DNA of 64,000 bases from Shewanella halifaxensis HAW-EB4 (GTDB taxonomy: Bacteria > Pseudomonadota > Gammaproteobacteria > Enterobacterales > Shewanellaceae): assembly GCF_000019185.1 (NCBI RefSeq), contig NC_010334.1, positions 186,001-250,000 on the forward strand, read 5' to 3'. Positions 54,034-63,943 of the stretch are shown piece after piece (position 1 is the first letter of the stretch; the number at the start of each line of letters is the position of its first letter). The notes below the pieces were generated by a model. That model was not told the DNA's origin and searched no databases. It saw only the letters and a program-made list of their open reading frames with translations. Position numbers and translations under genes: made by a program.

Positions 54034-55653
54034 CTAAGGCGTATAATAAGTTGCAGAACCTGGCCCTACAGGCAATCCAAATCCAAATACCCAGATAAAG
54101 AAGAAGCTCGTCCAACCAATAAAGAACACAATAGTGTAAGGCAGCATGGTGGCGATAAGCGTACCTATACCTAGGTTCTTCTTATATTGCGACGCGACGG
54201 CCAAGATCAGGCCGAAGTAACTCATCATCGGGGTGATTAGGTTCGTCACCGAGTCACCGATTCGATAAGCCGCCTGAATGGTTTCAGGCGCATACCCCAC
54301 TAACATCAACATAGGCACGAACACCGGAGCTGTCACTGCCCACTGCGCTGAGGCACTACCAAGCATTAAGTTGATAAAACCACACATGGCAATAAACACG
54401 ACAAAAACTAACGGGCCAGTGAGACCTATTGCATTTAATGCGTCAGCACCTGCGACTGCCAGTACCGAGCCTAAGTTGGTCCAAGTAAAGAAAGCGACAA
54501 ACTGCGAGGCAAAGAACACCAATACGATATACATGCCCATGCTGCTCATGCTGTGAGACATGGCGTTGATCACATCCACATCACGCTTCATGGTGCCAAC
54601 TATTCGGCCATAAACGAGTCCCGGGATTGCAAAGCAGATAAAGATAAAGGCGACGATCCCTTTTAAGAAGGGAGAGCCTGACACTAGGCCCGTTTCAGGA
54701 TTCCGAAGGGGGGCGCCTTCAGGTACAACGGTTAGTGCCAATAGTACCGACATGACTAAAACCGCCAGTCCTGCCGCCTTTAGCCCCTGCTTTTCGATGG
54801 CGCTTACACCATCCATCTTTTGTTCACCAAGGTCGCTTGCAGCCTCGCTCGGATCATACTTACCTAGCTTAGGTTCAACAATTTTCTCGGTGACGAATGC
54901 ACCTAAAAAGGTGATGAGAAAGGTTGAGACGAACATGAAGTACCAGTTTGCTTCTGGGCCAACGGTGTAGTCGGGGTCGATCATCTGCGCCGCGGCTTCG
55001 GTGATCCCCGATAGCAGCGGATCGACGGTTCCGAGCAGTAGGTTCGCACTATAGCCACCCGATACACCGGCAAAAGCGGCCGCAAGGCCCGCCAGTGGAT
55101 GACGACCTAAGGAGTGGAAAATCATCGCCGCCATTGGGATAAGTACCACGTAGCCTAGCTCTGCTGCGGTGTTTGAGACGATACCTGCAAATACAATTGT
55201 GAGTGTCACCAAGCGTTTAGAGGTGCCCATAACCAGCGAGCGCATCGCAGCAGATAGCAATCCTGAGCGATCGGCAATGCCGACACCCAGCAAGGCGACT
55301 AATACGGTGCCTAGTGGTGTGAAGCCTGTAAAATTAGTCACCAAATTGGAGACGATCATTCTCAGGCCTTCAGCATTCATCAGGCTGACAACATGGATCA
55401 TACCGTCACTACTGCGGCCTGATGCGCCTTCAGGTCTGGGGTCAACAACGCTTAACTCAAAATAGCCCGCTATGCCACTGATAACGATAACGGCGGCACA
55501 AAAAATTACGAAAAGGGTAATGGGGTGAGGTAATAGGTTTCCTAGTCTTTCAACCACGTTAAGAAAGCGGACAAACCAACCACTGGGTTGATTATTAGGA
55601 TCTGAAGAGGCGTCGCTTGACATAGGTAAGCTATCGCCGTTATTGCTGCTCAT
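54034..55653 (-). CDS. AbgT-family transporter, copy 1
   Basis: This 539-aa transporter with 12 or more helices belongs to the AbgT family, whose members move p-aminobenzoyl-glutamate or export sulfonamides. Landmarks are LPHPITLFVIFC, ELGYVVLIPMAAMIFHSLGRHP, GGYSANLLLGTVDPLLSGI and ASAQWAVTAPVFVPMLMLVG. It has a nearly identical paralog at 56229, except in the polar loop and the first 30 residues. No AbgA or AbgB hydrolase is nearby. Confidence 0.92.
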   Translation of the reverse strand: MSSNNGDSLPMSSDASSDPNNQPSGWFVRFLNVVERLGNLLPHPITLFVIFCAAVIVISGIAGYFELSVVDPRPEGASGRSSDGMIHVVSLMNAEGLRMIVSNLVTNFTGFTPLGTVLVALLGVGIADRSGLLSAAMRSLVMGTSKRLVTLTIVFAGIVSNTAAELGYVVLIPMAAMIFHSLGRHPLAGLAAAFAGVSGGYSANLLLGTVDPLLSGITEAAAQMIDPDYTVGPEANWYFMFVSTFLITFLGAFVTEKIVEPKLGKYDPSEAASDLGEQKMDGVSAIEKQGLKAAGLAVLVMSVLLALTVVPEGAPLRNPETGLVSGSPFLKGIVAFIFICFAIPGLVYGRIVGTMKRDVDVINAMSHSMSSMGMYIVLVFFASQFVAFFTWTNLGSVLAVAGADALNAIGLTGPLVFVVFIAMCGFINLMLGSASAQWAVTAPVFVPMLMLVGYAPETIQAAYRIGDSVTNLITPMMSYFGLILAVASQYKKNLGIGTLIATMLPYTIVFFIGWTSFFFIWVFGFGLPVGPGSATYYTP

Positions 55654-55944
55654 GGTTTTTTCCTTACAAAATGTTCTTATTATTTTTTATTTATTTTGGT
55701 GTTTTTTTGATTTTCAGCGGCTGGAATAGCGACGCGTTGGCGCTATGGTGCTGACTTCGGTTTAATCGAAGGTGCTGGCATCATGGATAAAGAAAATTAA
55801 TTGAACCTTAAATAATCGCTTATTAATAAAGCATAAAGTGCAATAGTGACGCACAGCACGGCTTTATAGAGAAAAGGTTATTAGTGATGGGCAGGCTTTG
55901 ATACACAGGGCTATAAAATGGCAGTCGTAACTGCAAGTACACTG
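55654..55944. other. AT-rich upstream region of AbgT copy 1
   Basis: This is the presumed promoter region. I see no convincing operator. Repeat block D begins just beyond it. Confidence 0.4.
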
Positions 55945-56222
55945 CTAGGGGATAGGACCTAGGGCGTTCGCAGGCTCACGGTTAGGACGGAACGCTTCGC
56001 GGCTAGAGCGGACTTCGTCCTGCTATACAATCAAAATCAGGCACATTGTTATCTTTTGCTTTTCTGCTTTTCCGGATTTAACCCGGCCTTATCCGGCTGT
56101 TACCTTCTTAGCTTTTCCCTAGAACCTCGCACCGAGGACCTATCTTTTAATCCTTTCCTAGAAGTGACGAAGTCGCGCTCTCGCAGGGCGAAGCCCGACC
56201 TCGTCTTAGCCTTTCCTAGAAC
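55945..56222. repeat. Modular CCTAGG/hairpin repeat, block D
   Basis: It has the CGTTCGCAGGCTCAC module near 55965, hairpins AACGCTTCGCGG-like and GGAC-TTC-GTCC (56010-56020), a centre, the inverted half, and the GTGACGAAGTCGC with GGGC-GAA-GCCC (56186-56196) module shared with block C. It separates the two AbgT paralogs. Confidence 0.82.
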
Positions 56223-56228
56223 CTTCTT

Positions 56229-57848
56229 TTAAGGTGTGTAATAGGTTGCAGCGCCCGGACCGACGGGTAAACCAATCACAAATACCCAGAGAAAGAAGAA
56301 ACAGGTCCAACCGATAAAGAATACGATTGAATATGGCAGCATAGTGGCGACCAGCGTACCGATACCTAAGTTCTTCTTATACTGCGAGGCCACCGCCAAG
56401 ATCAGACCAAAGTAACTCATCATAGGGGTGATAAGGTTAGTGACCGAGTCTCCGATTCGATAAGCCGCTTGAATGGTTTCAGGTGCATAGCCCACCAACA
56501 TCAACATAGGTACGAAGATAGGTGCGGTAACCGCCCACTGCGCAGAGGCACTACCAAGCATCAAGTTGATAAAGCCACACATCATAATAAACAGCACAAA
56601 TACCAGTGGTCCGGTTAAGCCCACTGCATTTAAGGCATCCGCGCCAGATACCGCTAATACAGCACCTAGGTTAGTCCACTTAAAGAAAGCCACAAACTGC
56701 GAGGCGAAGAACACCAACACAATATACATGCCCATGCTGCTCATGCTGCTAGACATGGCGTTAATCACATCAATATCGCGCTTCATGGTGCCCACAATGC
56801 GGCCATACACTAAGCCAGGAATGGCAAAGCAGATGAAGATAAAGGCCACAATGCCCTTTAAGAAAGGTGAACCTGCCACTAAGCCTGTTTCTTGGTTTCT
56901 TAATGGCGCGCCCTCAGGAATTATGGTGAGTGCTAACACTGCCGACATGACTAAAATCGTCAGTCCCGCAATCTTAAGTCCCTTCTTTTCGAGGGCACTA
57001 ACACTGTCCATTTTTTGCTGGCTAAGGTCGGTTGCTGCTTCACTCACATCGTATTTACCTAGCTTAGGTTCAACGATTTTTTCGGTAACGAGTGCGCCAA
57101 GGAAGGTGATTAAGAACGTGGAGACAAACATGAAGTACCAGTTTACTTCTGGGCCAACAAGGTAGTCTGGGTCGATCATCTGCGCTGCAGCTTCGGTGAT
57201 CCCCGATAGTAATGGGTCAACGGTTCCCAGTAGTAAGTTAGCGCTATATCCACCCGATACGCCAGCAAAAGCGGCTGCGAGACCGGCAAGTGGGTGACGA
57301 CCTAAGGAGTGGAATATCATCGCCGCCATTGGGATTAATACCACGTAGCCTAGTTCTGATGCGGTATTCGATACGATACCAGCAAACACCAATGTGAGTG
57401 TGACTAAGCGTTTTGATGCCCCCATCACGAGTAAGCGCATAGCGGCCGACAACAGGCCTGAACGGTCGGCAATGCCGACACCAAGTAGCGCAACAAGCAC
57501 AGTGCCTAGTGGCGTAAAGCCTGTGAAATTAGTCACTAGGTTCGAGACTATCATTCGTAAGCCTTCAGCGTTCATCAGGCTGACAACATGGATAAGTCCA
57601 TCGCTACTGCGACCCGATGCACCCTCTGGTCTTGGGTCAACAACGGTTAATTCAAAATAGCCCGCAATGCCACTAATGACCACAACTGCAGCACAGAATA
57701 GTGCAAATAGCGTAATGGGATGAGGAAGTAAATTTCCGAGCCGTTCCACCCCGTTTAAGAAGCGGACAAACCAACCATTGGGTTTGTTACTGGGCTCTAA
57801 GGGGGCTTGGCTAGATAAAGGCAAGCTATCGCCGTCATTACTGCTCAT
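56229..57848 (-). CDS. AbgT-family transporter, copy 2
   Basis: This is a 539-aa paralog of the gene at 54034, sharing long identical stretches such as GGYSANLLLGTVDPLLSGI. It differs mainly in conservative positions in the cytoplasmic loop (near AATDLSQQKMDSVSALEKKG) and in the last helices. The ATG at 57848 follows GAAGGAAG; an upstream in-frame start is less likely. Both copies have intact frames. Each is followed by a copy of the hairpin repeat. Confidence 0.92.
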   Translation of the reverse strand: MSSNDGDSLPLSSQAPLEPSNKPNGWFVRFLNGVERLGNLLPHPITLFALFCAAVVVISGIAGYFELTVVDPRPEGASGRSSDGLIHVVSLMNAEGLRMIVSNLVTNFTGFTPLGTVLVALLGVGIADRSGLLSAAMRLLVMGASKRLVTLTLVFAGIVSNTASELGYVVLIPMAAMIFHSLGRHPLAGLAAAFAGVSGGYSANLLLGTVDPLLSGITEAAAQMIDPDYLVGPEVNWYFMFVSTFLITFLGALVTEKIVEPKLGKYDVSEAATDLSQQKMDSVSALEKKGLKIAGLTILVMSAVLALTIIPEGAPLRNQETGLVAGSPFLKGIVAFIFICFAIPGLVYGRIVGTMKRDIDVINAMSSSMSSMGMYIVLVFFASQFVAFFKWTNLGAVLAVSGADALNAVGLTGPLVFVLFIMMCGFINLMLGSASAQWAVTAPIFVPMLMLVGYAPETIQAAYRIGDSVTNLITPMMSYFGLILAVASQYKKNLGIGTLVATMLPYSIVFFIGWTCFFFLWVFVIGLPVGPGAATYYTP

Positions 57849-58720
57849 CGTGTCTTCCTTCAATATGCTTTTCGTTTTGTTATTTTTGTTGTTCTGTGCG
57901 CTGGAGTGACAGCTAATGTGGGGCTACTTTTGTGTCAATTGTATTAAATATTTATTAAGCCTATGTAGCATGATGGGTGGTTAAAATTAATTAAACCTTA
58001 AATCGATCTATTTGTTGTTAGTGAAATAGGTCGTAATTGTTAGTGCTTGTACGGCTTTGCAGGGGGGGAAGTTGCAAAGAAGCAGAAGAGGATTAGTGAA
58101 TTTCAGGCAAAAAAAAGGACTCATATAGGATGAGTCCAAAAGGGATTGATTAACCGTTTCCGTTGGGATTGGGATTACTATAGCTAAGGTAAGCTGTATC
58201 TAAGCTGAACACATTGGTGTGCAATTAACCTTGGTTGATAAAGAAAGCCACATAAATGAAAGCGTAAGCTTAAAGTTAAACAAAATTGCTGATAAATGAG
58301 GCTGATCTCTTGATTTACTCGCCAAAAACAATTGAAAGATTTTTACTTAGTTCAAAAAATCACAGGTTTAATAATGTCGTTAGTTATTGATTTTATAACT
58401 GATTAGTTTCTATCGTGAGTGGATAGTATACAACTAATGTTTTTTGCCGCTGCTTAGTAAATAAAATCGATTAAGATGAGATTAGTGTCTGTTTATTTGA
58501 AGTTTTATTCTGTTTTCTTATCAGTTCCTTGCCCCCTTGCTCAAAAAGTAACACTAAATTTTGGCGGTGAATCTATAGAGAGACTAGATTTCATTGGTTA
58601 AATAAGTAACATTATGAGTTATAAGTAAATGGCGTATCACTTTTATTTTGGTTAAAAGGCATATAGTTCAGAAGGTGAAAGTGAAGCCGTTTCAATTAAA
58701 AAAATAAATAGGAAGCCGAG
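57849..58720. other. Long gene-free region with an orphan terminator
   Basis: This 872-bp interval has no ORF I can support on either strand. It holds the AbgT promoter at the left, a leftward terminator at 58109-58137 (see next entry), and AT-rich sequence up to lemA. The AT content rises towards 58400-58600. Confidence 0.6.
58109..58170 (-). ncRNA. Candidate small RNA ending in an intrinsic terminator
   Basis: Read leftward, an 8-bp stem (GGACTCAT and ATGAGTCC, loop of five) is followed by eight T residues, yet no gene ends there. A TATAGT box on the same strand (58077-58082 past 58000, i.e. 58177-58182) would place a start near 58170 and give an RNA of about 60 nt. The -35 match is poor. 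No known sRNA family is recognised. Confidence 0.35.
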
Positions 58721-59290
58721 ATGGAAGGGATTTTGTTGGGATCAGGCTTAGTCGTGATTATTGCCTACCTTTGGTACGTGAGTTTAATAAAAAAACGTAA
58801 TACGGGGCGTGAGGCGCTATCGGGCATAGACGTTCAGCTTAAGAAGCGCTCTAACCTCGTGCCCAATATTCTCAAGATTGCGCAAAAATATATGGATCAT
58901 GAGAAGTCTCTGCTAACAGAGATCACCGAATTAAGAACCTTAGCCACTAAAGGTTATGATAGCGTCGATCCCGCTGCCGTAAAAACTCACCTCGAAGTAT
59001 CAGAGAAGCTTAATCAAAAGATGTCACAGTTGATGGTGAGTGTCGAAAGCTATCCAGAGTTGAAGTCAGACAATACCATGCTACAAGCGATGCAGACCTA
59101 TAACGAGGTTGAGGCTCAGCTGTCTGCTGCACGTCGTTTCTATAACGCTGCAGTATCAGAGCTAAATACCGCAGTAGAGATCTTCCCCGGCTCTATCATT
59201 GCATCGATAGCAAATGTGAAGGTGATGCCTTTCTATGAAGCCGATGAGGCATCAAAGGCCCCGGTAAATGCCACTGATTATCTAAGGTAA
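58721..59290 (+). CDS. lemA: LemA family protein
   Basis: This 189-aa protein has one N-terminal membrane helix (GSGLVVIIAYLWYVSLI) and the LemA helical domain, including LKKRSNLVPNILKIAQKYMDHEK and YNEVEAQLSAARRFYNAAV. The C-terminal tail is typical. LemA proteins are usually encoded with a partner membrane gene; here that is the DUF3137 gene 84 bp downstream. The molecular role is not established. Confidence 0.92.
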   Translation: MEGILLGSGLVVIIAYLWYVSLIKKRNTGREALSGIDVQLKKRSNLVPNILKIAQKYMDHEKSLLTEITELRTLATKGYDSVDPAAVKTHLEVSEKLNQKMSQLMVSVESYPELKSDNTMLQAMQTYNEVEAQLSAARRFYNAAVSELNTAVEIFPGSIIASIANVKVMPFYEADEASKAPVNATDYLR

Positions 59291-59308
59291 TCCCTCCTTA
59301 TCATTGCT

Positions 59309-59328
59309 GCAGCGCAGAGTTGCGCTGC
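59309..59328 (+). other. Intercistronic hairpin after lemA
   Basis: GCAGCGCA-GAGT-TGCGCTGC is a perfect 8-bp stem. No T-run follows, so it probably lets transcription into the DUF3137 gene continue at a reduced level. Confidence 0.55.
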
Positions 59329-59374
59329 GGATTCTTGTCGCTATTAAATCGCTTTGCAGCGTACAGGCAATAAA

Positions 59375-60397
59375 ATGAATATCTTTAGCTTCCTATTTGG
59401 TGCGCCGATAAAGCCTATCCGTAACAGTAATAATTTAACTGCAGCCCCAAATGAGCTTGCAGAGTTTAAGCTGTATTACCAACAATACCTTGAACCGTTA
59501 ACGAGTAAGTTTGAAAGTGCACGAGTAGCGAGTCTAAAGTCCTGTCGTCAGCGATTATATCTCTGCAGCGCCATCTATCTTGGTATCGTGGCCTTGGCAT
59601 TTATGTTTACGCCTTACTTAAATATTTCAGATCCTATGATCATCTATCTTATTGGGTTAGTAGTACTGGCACTGCCGTTTGCTTGGTGGGTGTTCAATCC
59701 GATTAAGCATTATAAAGCCGATGTGAAGCAGAGAATTTACCCGCTAATTTTTAAATACTTTGGCCATGACTTTATCTTTTGCCGAGAGCATAAGATGAGT
59801 CTTGCTACACTAAAGGCGTCGAAGTTACTGCCCTATTACGATGCCGCTAATTTTGATGATTATGTGCAGGGTACATATAAGAGCATTGAGATCGCTATTA
59901 ACGAACTGCATCTAACCAAGCAGGTTAAGCGCGAGAAAAATACCAATACCGTTACCGTCTTTAAAGGGGTGATGATTGAGCTCAGTAACCATAAAGATTT
60001 TCGCGGCCATACCGTGGTGGTGAAGAGTCGTGGTGGTTTGGTTAATTTCCTATCTGATTCATTTAAGGGCTTGGAGCGAGTAAAGCTTGAAGATCCAATC
60101 TTCGAGAAACAGTTTGATGTGTTCTCTACCGATCAAATAGAAGCCCGTTACCTGTTAACCGTGACTTTTATGGAGCGACTGCAGGAGCTATCGGCCAGTT
60201 TTGGCAATAAAATTCAATGTGCTTTTTACCGTAATAAGTTGTTGATCATGCTAGGCAGTAAAGACAACCGCTTCGAGATGACGTCCATCTTCAAGGCTGC
60301 GACATTTGAATATGAGTTCAGTCAGATCAATAAAGAGATGAAGCAACTATTTGCTATAGTTGATGTACTGCAACTGGAGCGAACAACCGGATTATGA
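59375..60397 (+). CDS. DUF3137 family membrane protein
   Basis: This 340-aa protein has two membrane helices near residues 67-85 and 90-110 (LGIVALAFMFTPYL, IIYLIGLVVLALPFAWW) and a large soluble C-terminal domain (FKGVMIELSNHKDFRGHTVVV, VKLEDPIFEKQFDVFSTDQIEARYLLT). This is the DUF3137 pattern, commonly paired with LemA. The ATG at 59375 is preferred over an upstream start. It overlaps the next gene by four bases (ATGA). Confidence 0.88.
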   Translation: MNIFSFLFGAPIKPIRNSNNLTAAPNELAEFKLYYQQYLEPLTSKFESARVASLKSCRQRLYLCSAIYLGIVALAFMFTPYLNISDPMIIYLIGLVVLALPFAWWVFNPIKHYKADVKQRIYPLIFKYFGHDFIFCREHKMSLATLKASKLLPYYDAANFDDYVQGTYKSIEIAINELHLTKQVKREKNTNTVTVFKGVMIELSNHKDFRGHTVVVKSRGGLVNFLSDSFKGLERVKLEDPIFEKQFDVFSTDQIEARYLLTVTFMERLQELSASFGNKIQCAFYRNKLLIMLGSKDNRFEMTSIFKAATFEYEFSQINKEMKQLFAIVDVLQLERTTGL

Positions 60398-61107
60398 TGA
60401 AGCAGGGAGTGCTGATAGGTTTGCTATTAACCTCAGTGGCTGCAATCGCTGAGACGGATAAGCCTCACTTTGTCGCCAAGCCGTCGAGTAAGAGTGTACT
60501 GGGCAAAACCGTTTCTAATAATGATAAGCACAACACCTCTCCAAGCACTGGAGTGACCTTGCAGCAAGGCGAAAAGGTTTACCACTATCTGAGTGCTGAT
60601 GGCGGGCTAGTGTTTAGCGATCATGCACCGCAGCAGGGGCATTATCAGGTATTGCTGTTTGATTGCTACGCCTGTAAGCCGCAGTCCAATATTAACTGGA
60701 ACACCATTCCACTTTTTACCGCTCAATATCAGCAGCAGATCGCCATGGCGGCAAGAGCGTATCGGCTGGAACCCGCCCTCATTCGTGCGGTGATCCACGC
60801 AGAATCGGCTTTTAAATCGACTGCAGTATCAAAAACTGGCGCTCAAGGTTTAATGCAGCTGATGCCAGCAACCGCTGGTGAGCTAGGGGTAAGCGATGCC
60901 TTCCATCCCGAGCAAAATATCTTGGCGGGTAGCCGCTACCTGGCATTGTTACTCAAGCGCTTCGATGGCGACATCGCTCTAGCCTGCGCAGCCTATAACG
61001 CTGGGGCCTCCCGAGTAGAGCAGTATAATGGGGTGCCACCTTACCCCGAGACCCAAGCCTATGTTGAGCGAGTGCAGATATTGCTAAAGCGCTATCGTAG
61101 AACCTAG
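60394..61107 (+). CDS. Lytic transglycosylase (SLT domain)
   Basis: This exported 237-aa enzyme has a signal peptide (GLLLTSVAAIAE), a short DUF4124-like segment (VYHYLSADGGLVFSDH) and a C-terminal SLT domain. The catalytic Glu lies in IRAVIHAESAFKSTAVSKTGAQGLMQLMP, and the AYNAG motif follows. It cleaves peptidoglycan between MurNAc and GlcNAc. It overlaps the DUF3137 gene by four bases, implying coupled translation. Confidence 0.9.
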   Translation: MMKQGVLIGLLLTSVAAIAETDKPHFVAKPSSKSVLGKTVSNNDKHNTSPSTGVTLQQGEKVYHYLSADGGLVFSDHAPQQGHYQVLLFDCYACKPQSNINWNTIPLFTAQYQQQIAMAARAYRLEPALIRAVIHAESAFKSTAVSKTGAQGLMQLMPATAGELGVSDAFHPEQNILAGSRYLALLLKRFDGDIALACAAYNAGASRVEQYNGVPPYPETQAYVERVQILLKRYRRT

Positions 61108-61115
61108 TGCCGGGT

Positions 61116-62498
61116 TCAGGCGGTTGCTATCACAGCCTCAGTTGTTGTCGGCCCGAATTTGCGAGCCCGCGCTTTGACATCTAACCAAACTAAAGGCACC
61201 ACAATTAGACACAGAGCGATGTTGGAGATTGGCATCGCCATCCACACTCCGTCGACGCCGAAAAACTTAGGTAGAATCATCAAGAATGGCAGCTGAATAA
61301 GCATATTGCCGCAAGCGATAACCAGTGCTTTGACGCCTTGATTAGTCGCCATAAAGTACACTGAAGACAGAACAATAAAACCGTCTAGAGGCATGGCAAA
61401 TAGATGCATGCGTATGCCATCGACAGCCGTTGCAATCAACTCACTATCACTGCTGTTGAACAGCTTTACCATAGTCTCAGGGATCGCATTGAGTAATAGA
61501 ATCCAGCTCGTACCCGCAATGAGTGTCACCTTGATAGAAAGCTTAAGCATCTTATTTATGTTGGCGTGTTGCTCGGCGCCATAGTAATAACTCACCGGAG
61601 GCTGCAGACCCTCAGCAATTCCCTCGGAGACCAAGTAATACAGCACCATAAGGTAGCCAACAATCGCAAATGCCCCTACAGTTAACGGTGTGCCATATTC
61701 GATAAAGAGTCGATTATGCAGGGCAAAAACGAAGCTGGTATACAGGTACATAAATAGGCTCGATGAACCTAAGAGTACGATCTGCTTGGCAAAGGACGCA
61801 TTGAAATAGCGAAATTTACTTGGCCAGCTGATATTGCTAATGCGCGAGCAAAAGTACACCAGCCCGAGTATACAAACCGTTAGCTGGGCGGTAATTGTCG
61901 CAATCGCGGCGCCAAGTAAGCCAAACTCGAAGACACCGATCAATAGATAATCGAGTGCAATATTAATAAAGGCGCCCAATACCATTAGACCTGTTGCGAT
62001 ATTGGGGCTCTCATCATTGCGGATCAGTAGTGGCAGTGCCGAGGCTATGATGGTGATAGCGGTGCCCCAGCTGAAGACGCTAATATAGTCTTGGGCCATG
62101 ACTAAGGTTGTGCCTGCGCCGCCTTGAGCCTCAAGGAAGAAGGTGCTTAAGATTGATAATATTGCACTGGAGGCGACTGCTAGTGCCAACATGCTCAGCA
62201 AGCTGGTGGTCAAAATTGTCGGGGCAGCGCTAGTATCGCCCTTGCCACGTTGAATCGACAACAAGCTACCACTGCCCATACCGATCATGATGCCAAAACC
62301 CACCATAAAGTAGATAACCGGCCAGGCCATGTTGATGGCGGCTAAGCCTTCATAACCGATGTAATGGCCGATAAAGATGCCATCGACAATTTGATATAGG
62401 CCGTTAACCAGCATTGCAGCAATTGCTGGCAGGGTGTAACGCCAAAAGGTACGGCTAATGGAGTCGTTTGAGTTGTTTTCGATACTTTGGGCTAACAT
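61116..62498 (-). CDS. MATE family efflux transporter
   Basis: This 460-aa transporter with twelve helices in two MATE halves opens ALPAIAAMLVNGLYQIVDGIFIG, and each half ends in the typical polar loop. MATE proteins export cationic drugs or metabolites using sodium or protons. It is divergent from a LysR-type gene 106 bp away that probably regulates it. No strong ribosome site precedes the ATG. Confidence 0.9.
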   Translation of the reverse strand: MLAQSIENNSNDSISRTFWRYTLPAIAAMLVNGLYQIVDGIFIGHYIGYEGLAAINMAWPVIYFMVGFGIMIGMGSGSLLSIQRGKGDTSAAPTILTTSLLSMLALAVASSAILSILSTFFLEAQGGAGTTLVMAQDYISVFSWGTAITIIASALPLLIRNDESPNIATGLMVLGAFINIALDYLLIGVFEFGLLGAAIATITAQLTVCILGLVYFCSRISNISWPSKFRYFNASFAKQIVLLGSSSLFMYLYTSFVFALHNRLFIEYGTPLTVGAFAIVGYLMVLYYLVSEGIAEGLQPPVSYYYGAEQHANINKMLKLSIKVTLIAGTSWILLLNAIPETMVKLFNSSDSELIATAVDGIRMHLFAMPLDGFIVLSSVYFMATNQGVKALVIACGNMLIQLPFLMILPKFFGVDGVWMAMPISNIALCLIVVPLVWLDVKARARKFGPTTTEAVIATA

Positions 62499-62604
62499 TT
62501 AGGTACAAAATTTGGAGAATAATGAGCGGCAAGTTACTCTGTTATTCAGATTGAATAAAGTTAGCTTCTATCTGTTTTAGATATAGGTTGGGCAGGTTAA
62601 AGGT

Positions 62605-63483
62605 ATGAATTGGACGCTCGATGAGCTCAGTGCGTTTGTTAACTCAGTAAAACTAGGCTCTTTCTCGGCAGCGGCGAGGAAGATGGGTAAGGCGCAATCG
62701 CGGATCAGCACCGCAATCAGCAATTTAGAGGCCGGGCTCGGCTTCGAGCTTTTTGATCGTAGTGCTAAGTTGCCTGTACTTACTCCGCTAGGCGAGGAGA
62801 TGTTTATCGAGGCGCAGTCAGTGCTTGCTCAGTGTCAGCGTCTTAATGCACGAGCGATGACGGTAACCTCGGGTGAAGAGGTGGTGTTAACGGTTGCGAT
62901 GGATGAGGCGGTGCCGGTCAACGCATTTGAAGCTCTGTTTCAGCGGATTTCAAGCAAGTTCCCACTACTGAAACTCACCATTATTAATGGCTCCCAGGAA
63001 GATATTGCTATCTGGGTCGATGAGGGACTAGCCGATATCGGCATCATGTTTCACGCGACTTTATTACTACCTGATTCGCTTGAGTTTATGTCGATTGGCC
63101 AGTTTAAGCAGAGCCTAGTGGTCGCGCCATCACACCCTTTGGCAGCGGTTTCTGCGCCGACGCTTGAACAGTTGATGCAATATCGCCAGTTAGCAATCTG
63201 CGATAGAGCTGGGCACTCGAATACCAAGCCGCTGTCGGCAAACTATTGGTATATCGATAGTTATTACTACATCGTCGCCTTGGTTCTGCAGGGCGTTGGC
63301 TGGGCATTGGTGCCTGAGCACGTGGCAAAGTCAGAGTGGTATATCGATGATCTCGCGTCTCTGTCGACCGAATATATCACCGAGCCGTTACTGGTTGAGA
63401 TGGGCGTGGTAAATCGCCGTGATAAGCAGATAGGCCCTGTGATGCACTGGCTGTTTGACGAGCTGCATTCGGTGCTTAGTTAG
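62605..63483 (+). CDS. LysR-family transcriptional regulator
   Basis: This 292-aa regulator has the N-terminal winged helix (ELSAFVNSVKLGSFSAAARKMGKAQSRISTAISNLE) and a periplasmic-binding-like effector domain (AVPVNAFEALFQRISSKFP and GVGWALVPEHVAKSE). It is divergent from the MATE gene, the usual layout for a LysR regulator and its target. A GCAGG site precedes the ATG. The effector is unknown. Confidence 0.92.
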   Translation: MNWTLDELSAFVNSVKLGSFSAAARKMGKAQSRISTAISNLEAGLGFELFDRSAKLPVLTPLGEEMFIEAQSVLAQCQRLNARAMTVTSGEEVVLTVAMDEAVPVNAFEALFQRISSKFPLLKLTIINGSQEDIAIWVDEGLADIGIMFHATLLLPDSLEFMSIGQFKQSLVVAPSHPLAAVSAPTLEQLMQYRQLAICDRAGHSNTKPLSANYWYIDSYYYIVALVLQGVGWALVPEHVAKSEWYIDDLASLSTEYITEPLLVEMGVVNRRDKQIGPVMHWLFDELHSVLS

Positions 63484-63489
63484 GGGAAA

Positions 63490-63636
63490 GGAAGGGCCTA
63501 GGTTCTAGGGTGGTGCTTCGCACCTGCTAGGCAGGCTTGAAGATAGGCTGATCTAAATCTTTTGCTTTTCCTAGGGCCTATAACCTCGCACCTAGGATCT
63601 GTCGTCTTAGCTCTTCCTAGAATCTAGGCTCTGGAA
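63490..63636. repeat. Modular CCTAGG/hairpin repeat, block E
   Basis: This is the shortest block. It has GGCCTAGGTTCTAGG, hairpin GGTGC-TTC-GCACC (63512-63524), a short centre, then GCTTTTCCTAGGGCC and CTCGCACCTAGGATC. It follows the LysR gene and precedes a small lipoprotein gene. Confidence 0.8.
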
Positions 63637-63676
63637 AGTGGTATGGTTTAATAAAGGATTAACTTATAGGAATAAT

Positions 63677-63934
63677 ATGAAACGGATTTCGGTAATATTA
63701 CTGGCACTGTTGGCATTAAACAGTATGGCATGTTCGTCAACAACAGTGGCAAATGCCGGATGTGACTTTGTCAGCGGCGCGCATCGTAACGAACAGCAAA
63801 GAGAGCAGAGAGAACAAATAGGGCAGAGTTCGGTAGCATCGACGCAAGATAATAAAGATGTCGAAGTCGGGATCCTAAACGCAATTCTTGGGGTGTTTAG
63901 TCGCCAGCTTAACGATGATACAGAGTGTTTATAA
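63677..63934 (+). CDS. Small lipoprotein of unknown function
   Basis: This 85-aa protein has a lipoprotein signal (MKRISVILLALLALNSMAC), although the -3 residue (Ser) is not the usual Leu. A mid-section rich in Gln, Arg and Glu follows, and the last 20 residues may form a helix (VGILNAILGVFSRQL). AGGA precedes the ATG at 63677. It lies between two repeat blocks. The family is not recognised with confidence. Confidence 0.6.
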   Translation: MKRISVILLALLALNSMACSSTTVANAGCDFVSGAHRNEQQREQREQIGQSSVASTQDNKDVEVGILNAILGVFSRQLNDDTECL

Positions 63935-63943
63935 GGATTAGGT

